NCBI RefSeq assembly: GCF_029542785.1
Contig: NC_083376.1
Coordinates: forward strand, 248,001-312,000
Reading direction: 5' to 3'
DNA from: Malassezia japonica
Lineage: Eukaryota > Basidiomycota > Malasseziomycetes > Malasseziales > Malasseziaceae
DNA: 64,000 bases
The position numbers and the translations under genes are program-made. The notes under the pieces are model-generated. The model was not told the origin of the DNA and did not search any database. It saw nothing but the letters and a program-made list of their open reading frames with translations. How positions within the stretch are numbered: position 1 is the stretch's first letter; the number at the start of each line of letters is the position of its first letter. This document shows positions 1 through 11,700 of the stretch, in pieces.

Positions 1-1
1 G

Positions 2-1255
2 GGCGGAAAAGAAGCTTGCGCCGACCTCGGCGCATTTCTACTCACGATCAAAAAGCTCGCGGCGCGCAACAAGCTCATTCTGGTCGTCCACGACGCGGAG
101 CGCACACGCGATGTGTGGCCCGAGTCTGTGTGGGAGATGCTGCCTCTTCTTGCCGAGCTTGCCGAGCTGCAAGGGCGCCTCGTCGTGGTCTTTCGCTCGA
201 CGCTGCCCTGGGCCGATTTTCGCGACACGTCCGGACGCACAATCTCTGCAGCACCGATCTCGCTTTATATCCCCCGCCTGCCCCGCGACGACGTACTTAC
301 GCTCCTTGCTAGCGACGTCGACGCGTGCGACGCAGCGTTTGCCGAGGCGTATCCAAATACCCCCTTGCCCGATGCGAAAGCACTCAGGACACTGCACAAA
401 CACTATGCGGCGCTTCTGTACGACTCGATCAAAGGCGCGGTGCGCGACGAGCACGAGATTCGCACGATTGCAGCGGCCATTTGGCGCGTGCTCCTCGTCA
501 CCGTGTACGAGAAACAGACGACGAACCTTGCCGCGCTCATGCCGAGCATTTCCGAGCTGATTCGCGACGCGCTGCACCAGCTCGTGCCCCGCACCGTCGG
601 CCCGACGCAGTGGATCGAGGAAAAGGAAAAGAAGGCACGCGCGCCGGCTACTACCGCGCCTGCGCTGCCTTTTCCGTGGCCGGGGCGCACAGGCTTCCCG
701 GCCATGTCGGCCTTTCTCCTCATCTCTGCGTTCCTTGCGTCGTACAACCCGACCAAGACCGATGTCAAGTACTTTGTACGCGAGCTCGGCAACTCGCGCA
801 AGCGCAAGCGCCGCGGAAAAGGGCAGGCCGCCGCCGACGCGGCGCTGCTCGAGGACGAAGGCGAAAAAGAGATCTGGAATCGGCCGCAGTTCTGGGGGCC
901 GCGCACCTTTACGCTCGAGCGCTTGCTCGCAATCTACCACGCACTGCTCGCCGACTTTGAGCAGGATCTGAACGAGGACGCACTGCTCGCCGCCAACGAC
1001 CGCGCCTCGCGCACGCACGACAACCCCCACGAGCTGCATCTCGAGCACGTCGCCGGCGAGTTTTGGAGCCGCTCGGCGACGGCGCTCGCACAGATCAACG
1101 AGCTCGTCGCGCAAAAGCTGCTTGTGCGCATGTCGCCCGCCGGCAAGCTCGGCTCGATGCAGTACCGCGTCAACATGCCCTATACCCAACTCAAAGCCCT
1201 CGCGCACTCGGTCGGCTTCCCGCTCGATGTGTGGCTGTGGGACCGCTATACCTAA
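2..1255 (+). CDS. ORC5: Origin recognition complex subunit 5, 3' part (5' end outside window)
   Basis: The frame is open from the first bases of the window, so this is the C-terminal ~417 residues of a longer protein. ORC5 is an AAA+ subunit of the origin recognition complex and marks replication origins in the nucleus. The visible part starts in the AAA+ core, with a Walker-B-like strand LILVVHDAERTRD near the left edge. It continues through the lid and the ORC5 C-terminal domain, which carries the diagnostic stretch LASYNPTKTDVKYFV. A basic patch (RKRKRRGK) follows. It ends at TAA 1253-1255, and this stop overlaps the stop of the convergent gene on the other strand. No intron is visible here; the Walker A motif must lie upstream of the window. 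Confidence 0.85.
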   Translation, partial: GGKEACADLGAFLLTIKKLAARNKLILVVHDAERTRDVWPESVWEMLPLLAELAELQGRLVVVFRSTLPWADFRDTSGRTISAAPISLYIPRLPRDDVLTLLASDVDACDAAFAEAYPNTPLPDAKALRTLHKHYAALLYDSIKGAVRDEHEIRTIAAAIWRVLLVTVYEKQTTNLAALMPSISELIRDALHQLVPRTVGPTQWIEEKEKKARAPATTAPALPFPWPGRTGFPAMSAFLLISAFLASYNPTKTDVKYFVRELGNSRKRKRRGKGQAAADAALLEDEGEKEIWNRPQFWGPRTFTLERLLAIYHALLADFEQDLNEDALLAANDRASRTHDNPHELHLEHVAGEFWSRSATALAQINELVAQKLLVRMSPAGKLGSMQYRVNMPYTQLKALAHSVGFPLDVWLWDRYT

Positions 1256-1881
1256 CTATGTGGTAGTACAAGCTCGCGCCATAGATTATACGCCCCTTTT
1301 TCATGCGACGGCTTGTACATCACCTGGATACGGTCGGCCTGGACAACAAGGCCAGGCTCGGGGCGGTCGAGGCCGAGGTCGCGCGTCGCCTCGAAGATGA
1401 TTTCCTGCTTGTCATCCGCGGCGTACGCCTGGCCGAGTGATGCGTGCGGCACAAACTTTTCGCGGCGCCGCTTGCCTTTGGGAATATGCGGCGCGACCTC
1501 TTTCTGCAGGTCGCGCTGGAGGGCCATGAGCGGCGACGCGGTCGCTGCGTCGGGCCGCAAGTGCACGTTTTCGTACCGCCGCAGCCGAAACGTTCCGATC
1601 TCTGCGAGGCGTAGTGTATGCGCTGCCGCGCGGTCGCACGCTTTTTGCGCGTCGGTGCTGACCCCGTCCAGGGTCTGTGCGAGGGACGGAGGGACGCCCT
1701 CCCCTTCGGCCTCTTTCTCTATCTGAAACGGGGGAATGAGCGTAATGTGCGGCAGCCACCGCGTGTACGCCGCATCGTACGTATGCCTAATGCGCTGCAA
1801 GCTCTGCATGCGCTGCGCGTCCACCCCTGCGGCCGGCCGCAGGAGCAGCACCACCAGCGTCGTGTACACCGCACGGGGCAT
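1252..1881 (-). CDS. 2H phosphoesterase / 2'-5' RNA ligase-like protein
   Basis: A protein of 209 residues if translation starts at ATG 1881-1879; an in-frame ATG at 1920 would add 13 residues. It carries the two H-x-T/S motifs of the 2H phosphoesterase superfamily, PHITLIPPF and PHASLGQ, about 90 residues apart. These enzymes act on 2',3'-cyclic or 2'-5' phosphodiester bonds in RNA; the substrate here is unknown. I prefer the inner start because the outer ATG overlaps the ATG of CWC2 on the other strand (shared CATG at 1918-1921). Its stop overlaps the ORC5 stop. Confidence 0.7.
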   Translation of the reverse strand: MPRAVYTTLVVLLLRPAAGVDAQRMQSLQRIRHTYDAAYTRWLPHITLIPPFQIEKEAEGEGVPPSLAQTLDGVSTDAQKACDRAAAHTLRLAEIGTFRLRRYENVHLRPDAATASPLMALQRDLQKEVAPHIPKGKRRREKFVPHASLGQAYAADDKQEIIFEATRDLGLDRPEPGLVVQADRIQVMYKPSHEKGAYNLWRELVLPHS

Positions 1882-1918
1882 GAGAAGGATCGGGCGATCG
1901 GGCTCCACTCTTTTCACC

Positions 1919-3107
1919 ATGAACGCCCAGGCGGAGGACGTGGCGTATGCGCGCCCCGCGCGGCCGCAGATCTCCTTTGAGGAGCTGGATGTGATCCGGA
2001 CGCGCGCTGAGCGGTCGGCGTCCGCGGGTATGACCTATAATATCTGGTACAACAAGATGTCGCACGGTGACACGGACGACGGCGGTCCCCACAACAAGAA
2101 GCACTCCGAGACCCGATGCGACCTTGCGCGCGATGCGGGCTACACGCGCGCCGATATCCGTGTGCGCCAGGCTGCCGGGGGCGGTATCATGCAGGATGCG
2201 GCGTACTGCTGCCTCTTCTTTGCGCGTGGAAGCTGTCCGAATGGGTACGTCGCACGACTAACGCAGCGCAAACTGTACCTATCTTCACCGCCTCCCCCGT
2301 GCGAACGAGGTGGCGGAGCAAGGCGTGGATATCTTTGGCCGCGAGAAGCATGGGTCGTATCGTGACGACATGGGCGGTGTCGGCTCGATGCACCGCGTGA
2401 ACCGCACGCTGTACGTCGGCCGCATCAACGAGGACACCTCGCTGAGTTTCCGGCGCACCGGCAACACCAAGGAGTCGGACGATCCCGACGGTGAGAAGAG
2501 CGCGATGGCCAAGATCGTGCGCCGCCACTTTAGCGAGTGGGGTGAGATCGAGCGCGTGCGTGCAATGATCGGCCGTGGCATTGCGTTTGTTACCTACAAG
2601 TACGAGGCGAATGCACAGTTTGCCAAGGAGGCCATGATGCACCAGTCGCTCGACCATGACGAGGTACTCAACGTGCGCTGGTCGACCGACGACCCCAAGA
2701 ACGAGACCTTCCCGAAGGAAGAGGCGCACCTGCGCGAGCAGGGCGAGAAGCATATTGCCGCCGTCGATGCGGCGCGCGAAGAGCAGGAGGCGGACTATGC
2801 GCGACTCAAGGACGACCCCACGGTCGACTGGGCAGAGTATACGCGTGCCAAGCGCCAGCGCCTCGCCCTCTCGCCCGAAGAGGCGGCGCGGCTCGACGAG
2901 GAGAACCGCAAGGGCTGGGAGGCCTACAACAAGGAGCACGCCCCGAAGCCGGCTGCGAAAAAGGAGGAGCCCGCGCCAAAGAAGGGGCTGCTCAGCGACG
3001 AGGCGGTGCGCTCGCTCGCGGCATTGCGGCAGCAAAAGGTCCAGGCGGCGCCGGCGAATGCCCTAGGCGGGCTCGCTGCCTATGCGAGTGATAGTGACGA
3101 GGAATAG
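1919..3107 (+). CDS. CWC2: Pre-mRNA-splicing factor Cwc2
   Basis: Cwc2/RBM22-type protein (388 residues) of the NineTeen complex; in yeast it contacts U6 snRNA and the catalytic core of the spliceosome. Two exons, 1919-2244 and 2267-3107, are separated by a 22-nt intron (GTACGT...ACTAAC...CAG). Joining them restores the CCCH zinc finger, in which CCLFFARGSCPNG runs into ANCTYLHRLP. Before it lies the torus-type N-terminus (YNIWYNKMSHGD). An RRM follows (RTLYVGRIN about residues 150-155, then GIAFVTYKYEANAQFAKEA), then a charged C-terminal tail ending in an acidic SDSDEE. The divergent neighbour starts only 37 bp upstream, so the promoter is tiny. Confidence 0.93.
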
Positions 3108-3110
3108 CTA

Positions 3111-4264
3111 CTAGAGTTTGAGCTCAGCAGGCATCGCGTCCGGCTTGTCGTCACGCACGCCGAGCGCGCCGAGCGCATTCTGGGCGGCAAATTGCGCCAT
3201 GGTCTCGCGCGTCTCGATCGTGGCACTGCCGATGTGGGGAAGGAGCACCACCTTATCGGCCAGCTCCGGCTCGAGAATCGGGCTGTCGCGCGACACGTTG
3301 GGCTCGCCCTCGATCACGTCGAGCGCTGCGCCTGCAATCTCGTCGCGCTTCAACGCGTCGACGAGTGCAGCGGTGTCGACGAGCGGCCCACGCGCAATGT
3401 TCACGAGGTAGGCCGACTTTTTCATCTTGGACAGGAGCGAGGCGTTGACAATGTGGTGCGTTGACTGCGAGTAGTTCGCCAAGACGACCAGCACGTCGAC
3501 CTCGGCGGCCATCTTCTCGAGTGCGGGCTCGTTGGCGATCTCGATCGGCAGACGTCCGTGCGCGGCCTGCGACGCCTGCAGGAACGGGTCCTGGGCGAGC
3601 GTGGCAAAGGCCTCGTTGTCGAACGCAAACGGCTTGGGCTTGGACGTGGTGTAGAGCACCTTGGCCGGGGAGAACGAGAGGAGGCGGCGCACGACAAACT
3701 GTGCGATGCTCCCAAAGCCCAAGAAGCCGATCGTCTTGCCTTCGAGGCTTGGGCCAGTAAGGGTCTGCATTAGGTGATCCACGTACCGTAGGCGTCATCG
3801 GCGTGAAGCGCCATGCACCCGACGTCACGATGCGGTTCGCAACCAGCGCATGGCGCGTAATCATCAGCATGAGGAGGAGGGTGGTGTCCGCGACGGCACC
3901 CGAGAGCACGTCCGGCGCTGCGTCAGCCGAGCGACGTACTGTAGCCGATACGAATGCCGCGCTCCTTGCACGCATTCACGTCAACGTGGTCGTATCCGAC
4001 GCTCATCGTCGACACGACCTTGAGCGAGGAGCCCGCCTTGTCGAGCACCTCGGCGTCGACCTTATTGGAGAGCAGCACGACGAGCGCGCTGGCTCCGGCC
4101 ACATTGTTCAGGATCCACTCGCGGTTGGCGCTCTGGACGTCGTCCGGCGTCGACTCGTCGCGCTCCCAGAGCTTGAGCTGGATAGCGCCCCGCTCGTGCG
4201 CCTCTTTCAGGAGCGGCGAGGGGATCGCGCTAGTCTGCACGACAATAGGCCGTGCGTCGGTCAT
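3111..4264 (-). CDS. D-isomer-specific 2-hydroxyacid dehydrogenase (glyoxylate/hydroxypyruvate reductase-like)
   Basis: NAD(P)H-dependent reductase of the GRHPR type, 369 residues; it probably reduces glyoxylate or hydroxypyruvate. Three exons on the minus strand (4264-3940, 3917-3787, 3764-3111) are separated by two introns of exactly 22 nt. Splicing joins IGYT to PDVLSGAVADTT and MTPT to TLTGPSLEGKTIGF. The Rossmann nucleotide-binding turn is GFLGFGSIAQ. The catalytic triad is recognisable as Arg in NIARGPLVD, Glu in DVIEGEPNVS and His in LLPHIGSATIETR. The start at 4264 sits 14 nt downstream (gene direction) of a CACGTG at 4278-4283. The C-terminus PAELKL is not an obvious peroxisomal signal, so I expect a cytosolic enzyme. 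Confidence 0.88.
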
Positions 4265-4319
4265 GGTGGAACGGGACCACGTGGCAGGTGATAAGGAACC
4301 CAACTAGCAAAGCTATGAC

Positions 4320-5662
4320 TTAGAGGAGCTCGTCCGCGTATGGGAGCTGCTTCACGGCACCGAGAGCAGCGGCCGTGGGCTTGCTCTTGAGCAGCGACTC
4401 GGCGAGGGTCGACACGTCCGTGGCCGAGACACCCTCGAGGGCAGCGAGCTGCTCCTCGACCGAGACCTTGGCGCCGTCGAGGAGGAGCGCGGCACCGGTC
4501 TCGTGCGAGGCGATGCGCGAGCCCTCGAGCTGCGAGGCAGCGGCGAACTTGGCGTTGGCCTTGGCACGCGAGAGCTCCTCGGCAGCGGGGGCGCCCGAGG
4601 CGACGTTCTTGAGGGCCTCGACGGCGAGCTTCGCGGCGTCGGTCACCTTGCCGGTGGGCGCGGCGACGTGGAGACCCAGGATACCAGTGCTCTGGAACGA
4701 GGCGCTGAACGAGTGGGCGCGCGCACCCTCAACCTGCTGGCGGATGCGAGCGAGGGGCGAGGCGCCGTGCGACCACTTGACCGAGGGCTCGCCGCCGAGG
4801 AGAGCCTCGAGGACCGCGACCTCGGGGCCCTTGGAACGCGAGGCGCCCTCAAAGGCCAGGAAGAAGTGGTCCTGGGGAAGGGGGTGGCCGTGCGAGTCGG
4901 TGATCGGGGCGCGGAAGTCGCCGCCGTAGTACTTCGACTCGGTGGGCTTGAGGGCCTCGCCGGCGGGCACCTCGGAGAAGTGAGCCTCGACGAGCGACTG
5001 GAGCGCCTGCTGGCTCATGCCGCTACCGACCACAGCGAGGTTGGCGCGGTTCAGGGCCTGGCCGGCGAACGACCTAACGGCATCGACCGAGACCGGGGCA
5101 GCGGGGTTCACAAACAGCGAAGCACCCACACCGCTGTTGCGGTAAGCAGTAGCGAGGAGCGACTCGAGACCGCGCACGACGGGGTCCTGCGAAGCCTGCT
5201 CGACGTCGGCGACGATCGAGGGGATGACCTCTTCGCTGTACTCGTACTTGCAGTACTTGGTCGACGAGACGACCTCGGCGAGGAGCTCTGCAAAGTAGTC
5301 CTCGTCACCCTTGAGGAACTCGGCAGTGAGCAGCAGGTGCTCCTTGCTGAGCGAAGCGGAGAGCACACCACCGTTCAGCTCGGCCTCACGGACGATGCGG
5401 AGAGCCGAGCGCGAGTTGGTCGACTTGAACGCAAAGTTCTTGAGGGCGTGGGACACACCCTCAGTCGTCTCGAAGCCGGGGCCAGCACGCGCAGCAACAG
5501 TGAGCGAAACAACAGGCGCAGTCTCGTTCTGTCGTCAGAAGGGAAACGTACCAGAGCAGCGACAGGGACCGAGGCGGGGCTCGAGGTAGAGAACGTGCGC
5601 GACGCCCGCAGCTGGGCGGGCACAGAACGCAGCACGCTAGTCGAAGACCTGGGCACAGACAT
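4320..5662 (-). CDS. QCR2: Ubiquinol-cytochrome c reductase core subunit 2, mitochondrial
   Basis: Core protein 2 of respiratory complex III, an M16-peptidase-fold structural subunit of 439 residues. Exon 1 (5662-5552) encodes an arginine/serine-rich mitochondrial presequence, MSVPRSSTSVLRSVPAQLRA. After a 23-nt intron (5529-5551), exon 2 (5528-4320) continues APVVSLTVAARAGPGFETTEGVSH, where the active-protease HxxEH motif is absent, as expected for core 2. The body is alanine-rich and strongly codon-biased, in line with high expression. KIN17 ends 246 bp upstream on the same strand. The intervening DNA holds a TATA-like TTTTATA next to CACGTG (5833-5838), a plausible promoter. Confidence 0.9.
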
Positions 5663-5908
5663 GGAGCTAGCGGATGTTTTTGGCTCCGACGCTCGTCTAG
5701 GAGAGTGGTAATGGAGAGGCCCGGGCCTTTGCGCAGAAGAAGCAGCGCGCGTGCCGGGGGGACCTCTTAGGCCAATAGGAGACAGATCGGCCACTCACGA
5801 CAGCCACCTCCGTGTTGTCCCGGAATTTTATACACGTGATGACTACGGGGCCCGGCAAATGCCTTGCGCCAGATTACAAACTGCCACGCCCGATCCTCGC
5901 ACGGAGCG

Positions 5909-6929
5909 CTAAAATCGGCTCCGCTTCGCGCCCGGCTCGGGCACCGGACCTGCGGGGCGAGAAGGCTCGTCCTTGCGTTTAAATCCTTGCTTGCGGCTCT
6001 GCTCTTCCATGATAATGCGCTCCGCTGCACCGAGGTGCGTCGGGGGGGGGCGCTTCTTGGGGGGGGCAGACTTGTCCGCGAGGGGATTGGGCCGTGCGGC
6101 TTGACTCGCGGCTTTGAGTGGATTTAGGCGCATCGAAAAGACGCCGGGCGCAGGGCCCGGCGGCTTCGATGGGGGTGGTGTAGTGGAGGAGGGAGCAGGG
6201 GACGGTGCCGAGGGAGCGGCCGGCGCAGCGCTCTCGGAGGCGGGCTCGTCTCGAGGCTTGTTCACCAAGGCAATTTTCACGGGCGCCTCGTCCGTGCGCT
6301 TGATCCCTTCGTCCTTGCGCTCAGCAATCACATCCTCAGTATCGTCCTTCTTGGCACGCTTGATCTGCTCCTCCAGCAGCTTGCGCGACCGCTGCTCGTC
6401 GTCAACTTTCTGGCGGTCCATTTTTTGGGCGGCGTCCTGCCGCGCGCGCGCCGAAGGCGAGTTGTCGATCCACGAGACAAACCAGCCGAGCTCGCTCTCC
6501 TCTACGCGCGCAATTCCGGCGCGGCCGAGGTACTTGACAAACTCGGATAGAGACACCCACCGCGTCGCGTTCATGTGCACATGGTGGCGGTCCTGGATAT
6601 ATTCTTGGTATACTTGATTCGCGAGCACGCGGCGCGTGCCAAAGCGCCTGCTTAGTAGAATCACAAACTCGCGCTGGAACTGCGAGCTGTAGTCATGGAC
6701 AACCTTGCCTGCGCGCTGGCCGCCCTCGCCGGTGGCTGCAGCAAGCTGCCGCGCATGCGCCTCTGACGAAATATGCATTTTGTATCCATTTGCATCGCGG
6801 CATGCTTTCTGGCACACTTGGCAGTACCAGCGCAGCCGCGTAAGTCCGCGTGCTTTCATCGCATTGCCGATAGCTTTCCTGGGGTCAGCTCATGGTGACG
6901 TACGGCGTGCCGGCCTCGGCGCGTCCCAT
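5909..6929 (-). CDS. KIN17: Kin17-like zinc-finger/winged-helix nucleic-acid binding protein
   Basis: Kin17 family protein (331 residues) linked to the spliceosome and DNA repair in other eukaryotes. The first exon is only 26 nt (6929-6904, MGRAEAGTP). It is joined through a 25-nt intron (6879-6903) to exon 2 (6878-5909), restoring PKAIGNAMKARGLTRLRWYC. A C2H2-type zinc finger (CQVCQKACRDANGYKMH...H) is followed by the conserved Kin17 winged-helix region (FQREFVILLSRRFGTRRV, RWVSLSEFVKYLG, GWFVSWID). The C-terminal third is Pro/Ala/Lys-rich and disordered, ending in a basic KRSRF. The larger KOW-type C-terminal domain of animal Kin17 is missing, as in yeast Rts2. It is divergent from SHMT with 155 bp between start codons. 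Confidence 0.88.
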
Positions 6930-7084
6930 CCTGCGACGGAAGCAAAGACGTGCTTATGTGGAGGCTGTGCAGGCAGATACTATAAGCGGTTTCCATCGGC
7001 CGAGTCATTCCGACAAGTCTTGGGGCCGTGGGTGAGACAACTTCTTTCCCAGAAGGCTTTGCAACCTCTTTCTTGTTGATCAGT

Positions 7085-8645
7085 ATGTCCGCATTTGCGC
7101 GTGTATCCCGAGTTCCGCTGCTAATCAACTCTTCTTCTCTTAAGGCCCGTATTAACAAGCCTATTGCTCGTACCTTTGCTACTTCCCTACGCACCATGTC
7201 TTCGATTCCCGTTCCCACCGATTTCGTACGTGGTCGCACTGACCCAGAACGCGGTTCTCTACAAGCCCCTGGCTGAGACCGATCCGGAGATCCAGCAGAT
7301 CATCGATAACGAGACCTACCGTCAGTTCCGTGGTCTCGAGCTGATCGCCTCGGAGAACCTCACCTCGCTGGCCACCATGCAGGCCAACGGTTCGATCCTC
7401 ACCAACAAGTACTCCGAGGGTCTGCCCGGCGCCCGCTACTACGGTGGTAACGAATACATCGACCAGCTTGAGTCTCTCACCCAGAAGCGTGCCCTCGAGG
7501 CCTTCGACCTCGACCCCAAGGTCTGGGGCGTGAACGTCCAGCCCTACTCGGGCTCGACCGCCAACTTTGCCGCGTTCACCGCGCTGATCCAGCCTCAGGA
7601 CCGCATCATGGGTCTCGGTCTCCCTGACGGTGGCCACCTGACCCACGGTTACTACACCGCCAAGAAGAAGATCACCGCCTCGTCGATCTACTTCCAGTCG
7701 TTCCCCTACCAGGTTGACCGGGAGACTGGCCGCATCGACTACGAGCGCCTGAAGACCAACGCCAACCTCTTCAAGCCCCGTCTGCTGGTCTGCGGTGGCT
7801 CGGCCTACCCTCGTGACTGGGACTACAAGTTCCTTGCGGACGTCGCCAAGTCCCAGGGCGCTTACCTCCTCTCCGACATTGCCCACATCTCGGGTCTCGT
7901 CGCCGCCAAGGAGCAGAGCAACCCCTTCGAGTACTGTGACGTGGTCACCACCACCACCCACAAGACCCTCCGTGGTCCCCGTGCCGGTCTGATCTTCTTC
8001 CGCAAGGACCGCGAGGCCGACCTCGAGGCGCGCGTCAACGCCGCCGTCTTCCCTGCCTGCCAGGGTGGTCCCCACAACAACACCATCGCCGCTGTGGCCG
8101 TCGCGCTGAAGCAGGTCGCTGACCCCGCCTTCAAGCAGTACGCCAAGCAGGTGCGTGCCAACACCCAGGCCCTTGCCAAGAAGCTGTTCGAATACGGCTA
8201 CCGCCTCCAGACCGACGGCTCGGAGAACCACCTGGTCCTCTGGGACCTCCGCCCCGCCGGCCTCACCGGCTCCAAGGTCGAGAAGCTCTGTGACCTTGTG
8301 CACATCACCCTCAACAAGAACGCCGTTGCCGGTGACACTTCGGCCGTCGTGCCGGGTGGTGTCCGCATTGGCTCCAACGCCCTTACCTCGCGCAGCATGA
8401 CCGAGAAGGACATGGAGACCGTTGCCGAGTTCCTGCACCGCGTCGTGCAGATCGCCGGTGTGCTCCAGGAGGAGGCCGGCTCGAAGCTGCTCAAGGACTT
8501 CATCGCCAAGGCCACCGAGGGCGAAGGCGAGGGCCGCAAGCAGCTCCAGAAGCTCGCTGAGGAAGTCCAGGCCTTCGCCACCAAGTTCCCCCTCCCCGGT
8601 GTTCCCGACACCAGCGTGATCAAGGCCCCCGCTGGTGAGAACTAA
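7085..8645 (+). CDS. SHMT: Serine hydroxymethyltransferase (probably dual mitochondrial/cytosolic)
   Basis: PLP enzyme converting serine and tetrahydrofolate to glycine and 5,10-methylene-THF. Exon 1 (7085-7225) and exon 2 (7248-8645) are separated by a 22-nt intron, giving 512 residues. The PLP lysine is Lys286 in [14 protein letters not shown], and LELIASEN and [14 protein letters not shown] are family hallmarks. The first 37 residues form a mitochondrial presequence (basic, Ser-rich, no acidic residue: [13 protein letters not shown]...). A second in-frame ATG at 7196 starts [10 protein letters not shown], just where cytosolic SHMTs begin, so one gene could supply both compartments. The coding DNA is C-ending and highly biased, suggesting high expression. 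The product feeds MTHFR, encoded at 31.6 kb. Confidence 0.93.
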
Positions 8646-8780
8646 ACGACGATTGCTATTCATATGCTCACTCAACCTGACATCTATAAACCCGTAGCTT
8701 CACGACGTTCAACCGTACATCACGTGGGGGAGGAACTCAGGTGGAGGGCTCGAAAGTGGCGCGTAGCGTCGTGCACCCAA

Positions 8781-11700
8781 ATGAGCGTGACCCGGGGGAG
8801 CATGCTGCGCTCCGCAGCCGTGCACCAGGCGATCGGAGGCGTGATTCGCAGGGGAATGCACTCAACCGCATGGCTCCTGCGCGAGGATCGTGCGCGGAAG
8901 TTCCGTACGCGACCCCGTCACGAGTCGCAGTCTTGGCCCAGGAAGAACGCGCCGACGCTGCGTCCGACGGGCCGCCCGTTGCTCGATGAACGCGCCAAGC
9001 AGAGCAAGTGGGATTCATCGTCCGTGGATGTACAGGACAGCAAACTAGCGGCCAAACTGGACTACAAGATCCACATCGGCGCCTCGGCGGCCAAGATGGA
9101 AGAAATTCAGCCAGGCGACTTTGTCGAAGTACGCAGAACTGGACGTACGTTTTCAGGCGTCGTACTCCCGATCCCTGAAGACCAGGACAGCTCCGGTTCA
9201 GGACACGGTGCTTCTCTCGCCGTGGTCGTCATCTCGGGTGTCTTGGAATTGGTGCGCTCGACCGATGTCATGCTTCAGTTTCCCAATTTTGTAGGGAAAA
9301 AGATGGCGCTGGACGCTGCACCGCTAAAACGCGACTATGTCGCTGCATCCACGGCGCGGGTGTCCGCAGCTCCGGTTGCGATTCCGGAGGAGGAGAGTAT
9401 CTCACACGAAGAGTTGCTTGCATTGCGCCAAAGCGCGAGCAGTGACAATTCTTTCATGGAAGCTGAGCCGCTGGACCTCGCACGATTCGAACGCCGGGCG
9501 TGGATTTGCAGGAAGATTCGTCACTTGCAGCGCGAGACGGACCAAGAAATTCAAAGGATATACCCCGCATTCCGCGCCTTGTTCCTCCAAGAGCAGATGG
9601 AAGGAGCCGAGGGAGACCTGTCTCGGTACCAAGACACGCCTGAGCATAAATATCTGGAAATGGGTCTTGAGCTCTTGCACCGGGGTAGTTTTACTACTAT
9701 TGAAGCTACGCAGTTACTCATTCGATACCTCACGTTCCTTGCGAAGGGGAAAGAAGAAATCAAGGAGCGTTTTCGTGGCGAGACCATCTTCGCGATGCAC
9801 TCCCTTTTCATGAACCACCCTAAACAGTTTTTGGTTGACTCCACGACACATCGGCACAGCCAGATGTTCACGTACCGCTCCTTGCACGAGCAGCAGATTA
9901 TCTCCAGAGTGTCCTCGTGGGCTCGTGCCAGCATGGCAGCGCTTGGACCAGGTGGTCTCGAAGACGCAGCGGTCATGCAAAACTACGATATGACCGAGGC
10001 TGTAGCCATTCTGGACGGATTTTGTGAACGTGCACAGCTCGTCATCCAGTGGCATGAGCAGAACAGGGAGATGCCACCTAACTCCGATGGGAAGATCACG
10101 ACTTTGCCAGGTCCTTTCTGGGACGACGGTTCGCTGCTGGAATGGACCTCGACAGACAAGGACATTATTGAGTTTTTGAAAATCAGCGTCGGAAACCGTC
10201 GTGAACTGCAAGACGATCCCACTGGTAGTGTCGCCATGTCCATCATCAAACGCGTGGGCGCACATGTGCATCTTGAGCCTATTGTGCACCCTACTATGGA
10301 GAATGTGCATCCCCACAAGATCCCACCCAAGGTCATTCAGGCTGACCAGCCCGTGCTGTCTGACACAGAGACCAGCATTTTTTCTGCTGGTACGGATCTG
10401 CAGCATGCACTTGTATTCAACTTTTTGATCCGGTTGGGTGCCCTGACTCCTTGGGAAGATCCGAATACTTTGGATACCTATCTGAAAAATGTGGAAGAGA
10501 ATGCAAACCAAAATGCAGCTCTTCATGCCAAGTCGCGTACTCGTCCCGAGCTGGATTCAAAAGAGGAGAAAGAACGACACGACTTTCACGACTTACCTGT
10601 ATATGTGATTGATTCTGCCACGGCTCATGAGCTCGATGATGGGATTTCAATCGAGCACGTTAGAGAAGGCGAATGCTGGATTCATATCCACGTTGCTGAT
10701 CCTAGCGCTCGTATCCCCCCTGATCACCCATTGGCGCTGGAAGCCCAGCAAAAGTATTCCAGTATCTACTTTCCCGAGATTCAATGGCCCTTGTTTCCAG
10801 ACTTTGCTACCTACGAAGGAATGAGCCTAAGGGACCAATCCAACGATGGCGCACGGAAACAGCGCGTAATGACATTCAGTGCGCGACTTGCTGAGGACTC
10901 AGGTAAGGTGCTTGACTTCCAATGGCGCCCTGCTTTCGTGCGCAATGTGCATACACTAAACTATGACGAGGTGAACCACTTCTTCTCTCATAAGAAGATT
11001 GCCCGTGACTGTTCCTCATCATTGAAGTCTGAACACACGCAGCGTGAACTCAAGAGTCTGGCTCAGATGGCGGGAAAGCTGCTTGCTCGTCGTGTGCGCT
11101 TCGGAAATGGTGTTAACGCTGGGAATCTGGTAAACGAGTTGTCGATGAATCCCCTACCTCTCCCTATCCTCGCATCAAAGACGTTGGACAAGCCAAAGTT
11201 TTTCAATGGATTCCCTGATATTCAGTTACAATTGACTGACCCGAATCTGTTGGTAAAGCCAGGCACGTTCGATGGGTTGCCTGGCGGTATTTCGTCGGAG
11301 ACTATGGTTAGCGAAATGATGCTTCTTGCGGGCCGAGTTGCAGCGAGCTTCAGTGCAGAACATGAAATACCAATGCCTTACCGCTTGCAAGATGCGCCAG
11401 AGGTAGGGCAAATCGCCATCATCGACAAACTGAAGGACCCAGTTACAGGATCGCTCCCTATTACCGAACTCCAGAAACGAGATATCTTTATGTCTCCAGG
11501 TTACTTCTCAACAAAGCCGGGCAGGCACTATGGTCTTGGAATTGTCCCTATGGATGTGAACAGCCCAGACAGTGACGCGCTGTTCTCTGGAGGATACATT
11601 CGAGTTACTAGCCCTCTCCGGCGTTACACGGATCTCCTCTCGCACTATCAACTCAAGACATCTAAACTGGACCGCTCAATCCTGAACCATACTGAGCTTG

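Noticed and set aside
38..1207. Minus-strand frame opposite ORC5
   Set aside because: ORC5 motifs are clear on the plus strand; the antisense frame has shadow composition.
8664..8780. Extended N-terminus of DSS1 from ATG 8664
   Set aside because: The segment has no targeting character and contains a CACGTG promoter element; the ATG at 8781 starts a convincing presequence.
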